NCBI GenBank assembly: GCA_900155495.1
Contig: FTLJ01001050.1
Coordinates: 1 to 38,188 of the forward strand
Source: Porogramme epimiltina
Taxonomy: Eukaryota > Basidiomycota > Agaricomycetes > Polyporales > Polyporaceae
Direction: 5' to 3'
DNA: 38,188 nucleotides
Made by a program: the position numbers and the translations under genes. The notes beneath the pieces were generated by a model. The model was not told the origin of the DNA. It worked only from the letters and a program-made list of their open reading frames with translations, and made no database searches. Positions 23,712-33,810 of this stretch are shown here, one piece after another. Position 1 is the first letter of the stretch. The number at the start of each line of letters is the position of its first letter.

Positions 23712-26700
23712 ATGTCTATGACAACGATACCAGGGAGTAGAGGTGCAGACGGTCCAGCACCTGACGCGACTCTCGTGCATACTCGTGCATATCAGCACGA
23801 GTTACTTGAAGAGAGCCTACACCGCAATATCGTCATTGCGCTTGACACGGGATCCGGAAAGACGCATATTGCTGTACTGAGGATGAAACACGAAACGGAA
23901 CGGGAACCTCGCAAGGTGCGTCTGGACATTGATCACCCCGAGGACGGTATAATCATACCATAATCCCTCAGGTGTCGTGGTTCATCGCACCTACTGTGGC
24001 TCTCGTAGAGCAACAGTTCGAGGTCATCAGCACCGCGATACCTGTGCCTGTTGGTAAAGTCTCCGGCTCATCAGAGCCCAACCAGTGGAAGGATGCCCAA
24101 CTTTGGCGTCAAATTCTAGCATCGTATAGGATTATGGTCACCACGCCGCAGGTTCTTTTGGACGCGTTGCATCACGTGAGTTGTGGTTGTTCGAGCGTTG
24201 AACTCCTGTCTAACTCATTGTGGTCAGGGCTATATTGTCATGGGTCGAGACATTGGTTTATTGGTGTTCGATGAAGCGCACCATGCTGTTGGCAAACACC
24301 CGTACAACATGATAATGAAGACTCATTATTTCGACCTTCCCCCTCGAATGCAGAATATCAGTCGTGATCCCCTCTCCCGCCCAATGGTTCTCGGTCTCAC
24401 TGCTAGCCCAACATATGGCCGCAACGTGGACACTGCTTTCAGGTGAGCTTCAAGCGTGGAGGTGTTAACTTCGAATTTGACGCCGGTCTATGCAGGGATT
24501 TAGAGAGGAACCTGGACTGTACTATCCGTTCTTCGCGCCACAATCGTGACGAGTTGGCTCAGTTTGTCCACCGACCAGAATTCAAGCACATAATCTACCC
24601 TTCGCCTGTCCACGTCTGGGACGGTATACCGTCTGTGAACTACCAAGCCCTTAAATCCGCCATAGACAGACTCAGCATTGAAGACGATCCCTATGTGATC
24701 TCCCTCCGCGCTCGACTATCCAAATTGCCACCTGGCGACGACCGTCGGCGTGTTGACCAGAAACTATCGAAGGCGATTGACAAGGAGGATACCTTCACCC
24801 ACAGGGGCCTCCGAGATTTCGCCCGAGCAGCCGAAGATATTTGCATCGAACTCGGAACATGGGCGGCAGATTGGTATGTTGCGAAGGTCATTGAGCGCGC
24901 AAAGCTCGTGGCCAACCCATACAACAACATCATGTCTGCCTGGCAGGAGAAAGAGAAGCAGTACCTTCTTACCATCATTTCCGGTATCCACATAGTTGAA
25001 CCATCACAAGATCCTGCCACCATTGTGAGCGAGCTCACGCCCAAAGTCCTCAAGCTCGTCGAGGCCCTCATCCTGGAGGAGGCCGTATTCCGGTCGATGG
25101 ACGAAGACTACAGCGGACTCGTATTTGTGACGCGCCGTGACACCGTCATCGTCCTCGCCGAGCTGCTTCGTCGCATCCCGGAAACGTCACAGCTCTTCCA
25201 AGTTGGGTGCCTCCTCGGATCTTCGTCCAGTTTTAAGCGTCACTCCTTCTTGGACATCACACGCGACATGGTTGAGGACACTCAAGCGAACACTCTACGC
25301 GACTTCAAGATTGGCGACAGGAATCTCATCGTATCCACTTCGGTTGCGGAGGAGGGAATCGATATTCAGGCGTGCGGGAGTGTTGTCCGCTTCGATGTCC
25401 CGCCCAATGTTGTTTCTTTGGCGCAGAGCCGTGGTCGTGCGAGGCGGAAGCGTAGCAGCTTCATTCTTATGTTTGAAGAAACTAGCCCACTCGAGCTCTT
25501 GAAGCAGTGGGAAGAGACTGAGCGGCAAATGATGGCAGCGTACAACGATCCGAAGCGAGATTTGGTAGGATCCTTGGAGGTGGAGACGGACGAGATGGAT
25601 GGCTACGTGGAGTTTGAGGTCGCCTCGACTGGGTGAGTTCCTCTATTTTCAAATCTTACTGCAGCATTCTAAATACCCTGCAGCGCACTGTTGACCATAG
25701 ATTCGGCAATTCCGCATCTCAATCACTTCTGTGCTGTCATTCCCAGCGGCGGCCTGGACAGCCACGTGCCGATTTATGAGCTTGACCCTCCGGATTATGT
25801 TGAGGGATGGCATTCCATTCCCAATCATACGCACCCGCCGTACATGGGACCATGGGGCGCTACGGTCACTCTTCCCAGGGCTTTGCCACCACAGTACGTG
25901 GGTCAGCTATTCATGATGGGCCCCACCTCTGACACCCGTAGCGCAGTTTGCGCAAGTTCACGACCGAACGTGTTCACAGGTCGAAGCGTCGAGCGCAACA
26001 ACGTGTCGCTTACGAGGCTTACCTCCAGCTGTTCCATGCCGGCTTGGTCAACAGCAATCTCCTTCCCCTCAGCAGTGTCATCGAGACCGAGAATGAGGAT
26101 GATGTCCAAGCCATGCTCGCAGAAGTTGCCAGGCGAGAAGGGACTACCCATGTCTCTACGCAGGTGGACCTTTGGCGGTCTCGAACACAGGCGCCTGTAT
26201 GGTTCGCCCACGAGCTGGTCGTTGAAGGCCTCCCGACACTACACCTTCTCACCCAGGAAGCGTTGCCCACCTTTGCTGGAGAGGACTTCCCAACCCTCTA
26301 CGTTCCCGGACAGCGCGAGCTAAAAGTGTCGATTGGCCAGGCTTCATCCACCCCCGCATCAGATGACGACGTATGTCGTGCGCAGAGATGGACATATCGC
26401 CTATTTTTCCGGATCTATGGTTCACGTATGGAGCGCGACAAGGATGATTTCTCTTACCTTTTCCTCCCTGCGACGGAGTCGCGCGAAGACGAGTGGGACG
26501 CGCGTCTCCAGTGGCAGGACGATCGTGTCAGGCGTGGGGAGGCGCTACCGGGGGAGACGTCCTTTATGGCGAATGCTGCGCCCTTCGGGAAAGCGTTCGC
26601 GTATCCGGGGGACCTCGCTCTCGTCCGCGGCATGAAGAAGTACGATAAACCCCTGAAGTTGCTGCGGTGGCAGCATGATCCTCTCACACCGGAGGAAGAG

Positions 26701-28560
26701 ATCAGGTTCCGTGAAGAGTACGAAGACTTCCCAGACCTCACAATCACTTACCCCCTCATGGTTGTCTGCCCACTGCCTCGGAGACGCAATTTCCTTATAC
26801 CCTTCCCCGAGGAGACCGCCAGCCGCAGGACGGCCTCACCGGCTGACCAAACGTCATTCCACATTCACCCGCAGCACGCCCTCGTCGAACTCGCTTCTCC
26901 GGAGGAGGTCCGCTACTCGTTGCTTCTCCCGTCGGTGCTTCGTTGGCTCTCGATGGCGCTGACAGCGAACGACATGCGTGCCGGCCTCCTCTCGCCGTCA
27001 CCCGCCTCCGACATATCTCTCCCGATGCTTGTCACAGCGACCACCGCCCCCGCAGCCCAGGAGCAGTTCAACTACCAGCGACTTGAGACTCTTGGCGACA
27101 CCGTCCTCAAGTTCATCGTTAGCAACCAGCTGTATGCGCAATACCCTTTATGGCACGAAGGATACCTCAGTCGCAAGAAAGATCACACTGTTGCGAACGT
27201 CAGTCTGGCCAAAGCCGCTGTGACAGAAGGGCTCTTCCGTTGGATTATCCGGGATCGATTCGTGCCCCGGAAATGGAAGCCGCACTATATCACAAACACC
27301 ACTTCTCCCCTTGAGGTCGCCAATTCAAACCAACTGGAGGCCTCTACTGCAGCAAAGACGGAAGCGAAAGACAAGAAGAAAGAAGAGGACCTCTCGACAA
27401 AGATGCTTGCGGATGTTGTCGAGTCCCTCATCGGCGCTGCCTACAAGCACGGCGAATTCGATACCGCCATTGATTGTGTCGAGCGGTTCGGGCTGGGGCT
27501 CACATGGCAGAAGTTGCCTGTCAGGATCGAGGCGATGCACAAAGTTGAGGACTTGATCGACCTCCCGGACCAACAGCTTTCGCTCGTGGAGAAAATGATC
27601 GACTACCGGTTCACCCGACGCACTTTCCTTGTGCAGGCTCTCACGCACGCAAGCTACCAGGGTGAATCGGCGACGATGTCACTGGAGCGACTCGAGTTCC
27701 TCGGAGATTCTGCGCTTGACATGATCGTCGTCGACTACCTCTACCACGCGGCGGGCAAGAACTACTCGCCGGGGTACATGCACATCAAGAAGGAGGCTGT
27801 CGTGAACTCTCACATGCTTGCGTACACCTGCCTCAGCACCTCCGTAGCTGTGGAGTCTGTCATGCCGACATGGTCGCCCGCTACGGGGGTCACAACTGTC
27901 GACAACACACAACACGTACACTTCTGGCAGTGCCTCCTCCACTCGAGCCACCGCGTTCTCGAAGACCAGAACCTCACCTTCCTTCGGTATCAAAAGCGTG
28001 GGGCGGCGATCGCGACCGCGCTTGAGCACGCCTCGGTATACCCTTGGGCAGCGCTGACCGCCCTTCAGGCGCCCAAATTCCTGAGCGACATGGTCGAGAG
28101 CGTGCTCGGCGCCGTGTATATCGACTCGCACGGCTCGCTCGAGGCGGTCCGCGGTGTGATGCGCCGGCTGGGACTCATGCGCGTCCTGGAGCGCGTTGTG
28201 CACGACGACGTGGACGTGCTGCACCCGGTGTCGCGCCTGCAGATTTGGGCAGCGAAGCAGAACCCACAGAAGGACCTCGAGTGGGTGGTGAAGAAGGAGA
28301 AAGGGAACGTGAGTTGTGCGGTGTTCGCGGACGGGGAAGAGCTGGTGAAGGTCGAAGCTTCGTACCGCAGCAAGATCAGCCAGGACGAGGTGCGATTCCG
28401 AGCTGCGGAGGAAGCGAACCGCAAAGTGCGGGCACAGAACGTAACTATCGACGACACCGTGCAAACGGAGGACAGAGAGCGAGACGTGTCCGAGGAGGTA
28501 CCTGAAGTTGACGAGGATACATCTGAAGCCGAGGTCCTATCGGCGTTGGATATGTGGTAA
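23712..28560 (+). CDS. dcl: Dicer-like ribonuclease III, 6 exons
   Basis: Spliced protein of 1,527 residues that cuts long double-stranded RNA into small RNAs for silencing. Exons: 23712-23915, 23972-24175, 24228-24442, 24496-25632, 25684-25893, 25947-28560; introns are 51-56 nt. The helicase carries Walker A DTGSGKT (45-51), DEAH (151-154), GLTASP in motif III, and QSRGRAR (518-524) in motif VI. The Dicer dimerisation domain (DUF283) follows from about 587 (ALLTIDSAIPHLNHF). Residues ~700-960 hold no PAZ that I can recognise by eye. RNase IIIa has RLETLGD (1035-1041) with D1146 and E1149; RNase IIIb has RLEFLGD (1238-1244) with D1371 and E1374, so both catalytic sites look complete. A divergent double-stranded-RNA-binding domain is likely at about 1429-1495. 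A lysine-rich insertion (KAKTEAKDKKKEEDL-like) lies within RNase IIIa, and the tail is acidic. No Argonaute gene is in the window. Confidence 0.96.
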
Positions 28561-29132
28561 TGGATCATGATGGTCGATCTATTCTGAACGAATGATGCGC
28601 TTGCTAAGTTGTATGTTTACTGTGCGAAGATAATAATATATCCGTGCTTGCTGCCAGCCTAGCTCTTTGTCCCGGTCGCACACGTATACGATCGAATAGC
28701 AGATGGGCACGAAGAGCTTGGTGGAAGCCGATAAGTCGGCCGGATAACGACTTTGATCGGCCCCTGGGATGAGTACTTACGGAGAATAGACGCCTTGGCA
28801 CGTCGTGGAAAGACAGGCTCGGGGATTTGGCGGTCAACGTCTACCAGCACTCACACTCACACACAACTACGTCTATCCGTCTGGCCCTACATGCCTTACA
28901 AGATGCTGCTGCAGTGTTACGTCCTATGTTGAACCATGCTCTCCGATCGGCGCTGTTCCAGATGCCGCGCGTTTGGCTTGGTCCGTACCGATAACCCGAA
29001 GGTGTCAGGTGAGATAGGCTGATCGTCCTCCGTAACGTGCACCACCGTACGCTGCCTCACTGATAGTGCGTGCTCAGAGCGCGCCTGCGCCGCCTTATAA
29101 CGCCCCATCGCCACCCTTGGCCATCTACCACC
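28561..29132. other. Spacer between Dicer and URC1-type gene
   Basis: This 572-nt stretch holds the Dicer 3' untranslated region and the promoter of the next gene. No other coding frame or RNA gene is recognisable. An AT-rich patch (about 28628-28642) just after Dicer could serve polyadenylation. Confidence 0.55.
29096..29100 (+). promoter_or_regulatory. TATA-like box upstream of the URC1-type gene
   Basis: TATAA lies 33 nt before the ATG at 29133. If used, it implies a very short 5' leader. It is the only TATA-like element close to this start. Confidence 0.35.
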
Positions 29133-31130
29133 ATGTCTGCCTCGGACGCTATCCTCAGTCAGATCCTTACCCAGCTCCAAACGCTTCAGGTCTCGCAGGA
29201 GACCCTTCAATCGAAGGTACTTCATTCGGTGGATACATTCGGACCAGTACGACTAATGTGTGAATACAGGTAGATGCGCTGACGACGTCTCGTACGTCCA
29301 CCAGCCCGCCGTTGTTTCCGTCTAGCTATGCGACACCTATCCCCATCCTTAACGCAAACCGGGCCGAGGCAGCCACTTCCGCCCCTTCGGGAGCTGTGGT
29401 CTCGCCTGGAACGTCACCAGCGACAGGGAGCGCGCTGAGCGACAAGGAGAGGGAGAGATTGTTGTACCCCGGGAGGGTACTGCTTACCAGTGAGTCGCCC
29501 CCCTGCTGAGCCACTCGCCACCCCCTCACTGGTCACCCCTTTACCCTGTCCCGGTTCGCGCGCTTGCCCCCGCTAGCCTATCCCGACCAACATGGCATTA
29601 AGCCCTACCCGATGCAGTGGGGCTCCGGAGACCCGGTCGCGCGCGGGCCCGTCATCTGCTCGCGCCTCCCGTCAAGCATCAAGCAGCGGAACGCGATCGG
29701 CGCGCACTCGGGCTCGTACTCGATCTACCGTGCGCTCGCCATCGCGATGGGCACACTCGATCCGAACCACAAGCCCGACTACACTAAGACGGAGCCGGCG
29801 GTGCCCGTGCCCCCGCAGCCGGCGTGGTCCGACCCGACCAAGATCGTCTCCTTCGACCCGTGGGGCCACCTCGTCCCGGAGGTGTACAAGAAGGAGCTGG
29901 AGGAGCTTGGGCTCGACGTGCGCCCGAGCATTGCGGTTACGCGCGCGCACATGAAGCTCAGCGAGATCGATGAGACGGCGCGTAAGGGCAACCTCCAGAT
30001 TGACGGGAAGATCCTGCTCAAGAGCGCGCCGCTCGTCAACGCGGATGGCACGCCGAGCGACGCGGATCCCGGCGTGGAGATCAGCATTAGCAAGGCAGCT
30101 GTAGAGCCTGTTTGGTACCTTCCCGGTGTGGCGGAGCGGTTTGGGATGTGAGTTATTTTGCTTTCCTGTCCGCATGAGAGGTCCTGAGAGCGATGCATAG
30201 TTCGGAGGGCCTGCTCCGCCGTGCGCTCTTCGAGGACACTGGAGGAATGTACCCTGAGCTCATCACACGACCCGACATCAAGATCTTCCTCCCGCCTATT
30301 GGTAACCTGACCGCATACATTTGTACGTACTACAACATATGCCGTTTTCGGATCATACTAATGTTCATTACAGTCGGCAACCCGGCCTTCCTCTCCGATG
30401 AGTCGAAAGAACTTACTCTCCGTGTTCACGACGAGTGTACGCACGCTCTCCCACTAATGCCGCGCTCTCATTAACACGCGTCCATCCTTCAGGCAACGGC
30501 TCCGACGTTTTCGGCTCGGACATCTGCACGTGTAAGCCGTACCTCACGTACGCGATCGAGGAGTGCATCCGCGGCGCCCAGCGTGGCGGCGTCGGCCTCG
30601 TCGTGTACTTCCGCAAGGAAGGTCGCGCGCTCGGCGAGGTGACCAAGTACCTTGTGTACAACCTCCGCAAGCGCGGCGGTGACTCGGCCGACAAGTACTT
30701 CAAGGCGACGGAGCTCATTGCGGGCGTAAAGGACATGCGCTTCCAGGCCCTCATGCCCGACGTGCTCCACTGGCTCGGAATCAAGAAGATCGACAACATG
30801 GTCTCCATGAGCGACATGTAAGAGATTGCTGCATGTTCTTCAGAGTGTATAAGTTGACTGTGAGCCGTACAGGAAATACGACGCTATCGTCGGGTCTGGA
30901 ATCCCCATTCTCAGGCGCTACGACATCCCAGGTACGTACTGTCGACCACCATTGCTCACGAGTTCTAACCATCGTGACTGCGCTACTTCACAGAGTACCT
31001 CCTGCCCCCCGATTCTCGCGTCGAGATCGACGCCAAGATCGCCGCGGGCTACTTCACGAGCGGAAAACAGATCACGGAGGCGGACCTCGTTAAGACCGTT
31101 GGCCGTACCTGGGAGGAGACCGAGCACTAA
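29133..31130 (+). CDS. URC1: Urc1-type GTP cyclohydrolase II-like enzyme (uracil catabolism), 8 exons
   Basis: Spliced protein of 530 residues. Exons: 29133-29216, 29270-29489, 29577-30147, 30189-30322, 30374-30436, 30493-30817, 30873-30931, 30994-31130. The family (Urc1 of Lachancea, Urg1 of fission yeast) acts in the URC route by which fungi use uracil as nitrogen source; it is built on a GTP cyclohydrolase II fold. The zinc site is C358-x10-C369-x-C371, created precisely when the intron inside codon 358 is removed. The catalytic signature is RKEGRALG (398-405), against RQEGRGIG in bacterial RibA. The preceding domain contains the conserved WGSGDP and WYLPGVAERFG motifs, and exon 4 has LLRRALFEDTGGMYPEL. 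The first ~85 residues are low complexity with a short helical start. Intron 3 is only 41 nt in my model, which is unusually short, so the residues at that joint (GIAMHS) are the least certain part. Confidence 0.9.
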
Positions 31131-31723
31131 TTACACGCCTGGGGAGAAGCCACAGCATTGTCTGTCTGCAGCAGGGAAGGAACATTGTGTGTACTCATAA
31201 CACGTCGTACTGTAATCACGGGAATCGTAAACAGACTCTTAGTACGTGACAATGACACGCCATCACCTTTATTCCAATCGCTGGATCTAGTTCAGCTGAG
31301 ACGGAAAAAGCACTAAGGGTCAAACGAAAGGGCCTCGAGGGCCATTTGCCACAACAATCGCATGGCATTCGCGACACAATATAGCTAACGATACAAAAGA
31401 GCGGTATGGGCGCGCAGGCCCTGACGAGTAATGAATGGACAACGGCGGGCGGAAAGGACTGTGAAGGAGCTGGCTGAGAAGATGTCAATCTAATGATCTG
31501 CGAGGGCGGTGAGAGAGTCACTAAAAGAGCGTGGAGAGTCGCAGGGCCAGGGGGAGACACGGTGTGCGAGAATATATATCGGATAAATACCGACGGTAGA
31601 TGAAGAAAGCGCACCGAAAGCGAATGAAAGCATTAACGAACATCAAAACGAGGAGAGCACGACGGAGTCTATGAACCGCGAGCGCCGAGAGGCAGCCCGG
31701 ATCATCTAGCCCGCGCGGGGCGT
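31131..31723. other. Convergent 3' region between URC1 and the C4-zinc protein gene
   Basis: Both flanking genes run towards this 593-nt stretch, which should contain their 3' untranslated regions. No coding frame or RNA gene could be supported. Confidence 0.6.
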
Positions 31724-33079
31724 TCAGTAGCCACGCATCGGCGCGGCGGCGTTGAACCCGCCGAAAGAGTTCGACCGGGGCCGCGGGCCACGGCGGCGCT
31801 GCTCGCGCGGGCGGAGCCACGCAGCGGAGTCGCGGTAGTCCTCCACGCGGGGGACCACCGGCGCGGGGGCGGGGTAGTGGGCGTGGGGGCGAACGGGGGC
31901 GTTGTACTGCGCGATGTCCGGGTGCACCCTGCGAGGGGGCGACGGCGGGCGCACGACGAGACCGAGCGCGTTGGAACGCTCCTTGCGGGGAGGGGCGTGG
32001 TCACGGTGGGCAGACGAGTGCGTGCGAGTGCGGCTGTGGTCGCGGCCGTGGCCGCGATCGTAGTCGTGGCGGCTGGACGACGCATGGGGCCGGGCGGGCT
32101 CGACGTACCGCGCAGAGGTGTACGCGCAATCGCGGGAGGAAGTGTGGTGCGAGGAGGGGTGGCGGTGAGAGGAAGCACCATGGTGGGAGTGGTGGGCGGT
32201 GGGGTAGGCTTGCGCATACGCATGGGTGGTCGTGTGGACCGGGAGGGCAGCCTCGACAGGGAAGCCGCACGCCACCGTGACGAGGTTCGAAGTCGATGCG
32301 CCTGCGCCGACAGTGTGCATACCCCTGGGGGGCACGTACCCGCTAGGAGACGGACGGCCTTGGGCGTCGTAGAAGCCGCCATAGGCAAAGTGCGTCCTAT
32401 CAATTGAGCCGATAGAGGGCACCGAGGGAATGTCCTCGACTGGACGGCGCGTGGGGCGAGACGGTTCAGGGAAGGACCTCTGCGGAGGCGGCTCCGCGCG
32501 GCCAGCTTGGAACCGGAAGACGTCCTCTTCGCGGTCGGACAAGTCCGACGAAGAGTCATCAGCCCCTGGAAGCTTCTTCACCTTCAGCGCAGTAGCTGGA
32601 GTGTGTCCGGCGGAAGAACGTCGCACTGGCTCGTATGCAGGAGGAGGGGAGTGCACCTGCTCGCCATCTGTGTGGTCGTAGGGGGAGGTGGTGTACATGA
32701 ACTGCTTGTCGGCGAAAGGGTCGGTAAACGTGGGGCGGCCCTTGTTGTGTGACGACGCAGGGCCGAGCGACTGAGTCCGCTGGCGAGTCCACATATCCCA
32801 ATGCGACCCATACTGCTTGGCTGGGGCAGGGAGGGCCGCCGACGGAATGTGGTCCTGGCACTGCTGCCTCAACTGCGCCCACTGGGAGCATTCCGAAGAG
32901 CAATATTGGTCTGTCGAGTCGTGGGCCTTGAACTTGTGTTTGCATAACTTGCACTTTCGCCCGGAGGCGAAAAGGTCTTTAACCGCCCGCATGTTGGAGG
33001 ACGTATCGGAGGAGGAATGGGGGGGAGGTGATGGTCTGCGGGAAGGATTTGACGGAGCGCGTCCTTTCTGCGGGGCCAT
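31724..33079 (-). CDS. Histidine-rich protein with N-terminal C4 zinc-binding motif, unknown function
   Basis: Single-exon frame of 451 residues starting at the ATG at 33079. Near the N-terminus there are four cysteines in the pattern C43-x2-C46-x13-C60-x3-C64 (CKLCKHKF then QYCSSECSQ), a short treble-clef-like zinc-binding arrangement. The rest is probably disordered: a PPPAYEP motif that could be a WW-domain ligand, an acidic patch (SSSDLSDREED), then a long His/Ser/Arg-rich section and an Arg-rich C-terminus. The family resembles conserved basidiomycete proteins without assigned function; I do not recognise a name. A later ATG at codon 30 would still keep the cysteines. It shares its 5' region with KRE33, transcribed the other way. 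Confidence 0.72.
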   Translation of the reverse strand: MAPQKGRAPSNPSRRPSPPPHSSSDTSSNMRAVKDLFASGRKCKLCKHKFKAHDSTDQYCSSECSQWAQLRQQCQDHIPSAALPAPAKQYGSHWDMWTRQRTQSLGPASSHNKGRPTFTDPFADKQFMYTTSPYDHTDGEQVHSPPPAYEPVRRSSAGHTPATALKVKKLPGADDSSSDLSDREEDVFRFQAGRAEPPPQRSFPEPSRPTRRPVEDIPSVPSIGSIDRTHFAYGGFYDAQGRPSPSGYVPPRGMHTVGAGASTSNLVTVACGFPVEAALPVHTTTHAYAQAYPTAHHSHHGASSHRHPSSHHTSSRDCAYTSARYVEPARPHASSSRHDYDRGHGRDHSRTRTHSSAHRDHAPPRKERSNALGLVVRPPSPPRRVHPDIAQYNAPVRPHAHYPAPAPVVPRVEDYRDSAAWLRPREQRRRGPRPRSNSFGGFNAAAPMRGY

Positions 33080-33810
33080 TTAAGTTGGAGCCCATTTCGG
33101 AGGCCACGACAAAGCGACACCGATGTGGTAGGAGCGTGCTCAAAGCGATCGAACGCGGAGCAGTGCCCCATGAGGCTATCCGGCTGGTAAAGCGTGCAAT
33201 GGTGCCTGAACCCTAAAAACACTCTAGCGATAGTACTGGGGACAATAAACACGCACATATCGTGGAAAAGGGCACACCGTTACACGGCTATCATGACCGT
33301 GCCAATCCCCTCTCCACTCTATCTAGACAATGTTCGACAATTCGGAGGGTGCCCCATGAGGCCTGAGGGTGCACTCTCGAGGTGAACAGAATGGCGTTCG
33401 ACTGCGCCACGACTATTGTTTCTCCAAAGTGGAAGAGAAAGGAAGGTGAATAGGACTCTGTTATTAAGCGAGCAGGGCATAGACCTATTACTTAGCGAGC
33501 GGAGGAGGCGGGGCTATAACCGTGGCCCAGGCGTGGGGAGTTGTCGAGAGGAGTCGCTTCCGGTCCGGCGGGGCCCTTGCAGGCCCTTGCGAGGGGTGAC
33601 GTAACGAATTCTACCACGTGGCCTCTGCAACTTTTTGGGCGCTCACTGACGCCGAAATTCCGCTCACTGCAGGCCCTGGCAAGCCTGTACCCTTGCTGTT
33701 CACCGATCTCCGTCTGGCCCCTCTGCTATCTCTCTTTCCTGGGCTCGGTGTCTGTGCTATCTTTATTCAGCTTCTAGCGGCCTCTTGTGTACACACGACT
33801 ATCGGGCCTC
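33080..33810. promoter_or_regulatory. Divergent promoter region, C4-zinc protein and KRE33
   Basis: This 731-nt stretch lies between two divergent starts. It contains a TGACGTAA element (33597-33604, CRE/ATF type) and a CACGTG E-box (33615-33620) about 190-215 nt before the KRE33 ATG. There are also two short direct repeats: GGCCCTTGC twice (33572-33580, 33582-33590), and TTATTAAGCGAGC / TTACTTAGCGAGC (33461-33473, 33488-33500). No further gene is visible. Confidence 0.6.
33597..33604 (+). promoter_or_regulatory. CRE/ATF-like element TGACGTAA
   Basis: This is an exact match to the bZIP ATF/CREB-type site. It lies 207 nt before the KRE33 start and 11 nt before the CACGTG E-box at 33615-33620. 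The pairing suggests a bZIP/bHLH-regulated core promoter; occupancy is not shown. Confidence 0.4.

Noticed and set aside
18697..31130. P450, K+ channel, Dicer and URC1 as a functional cluster
   Set aside because: The gene functions do not form a pathway, orientations are mixed, and there is no backbone enzyme, transporter or cluster regulator of a secondary-metabolite locus.
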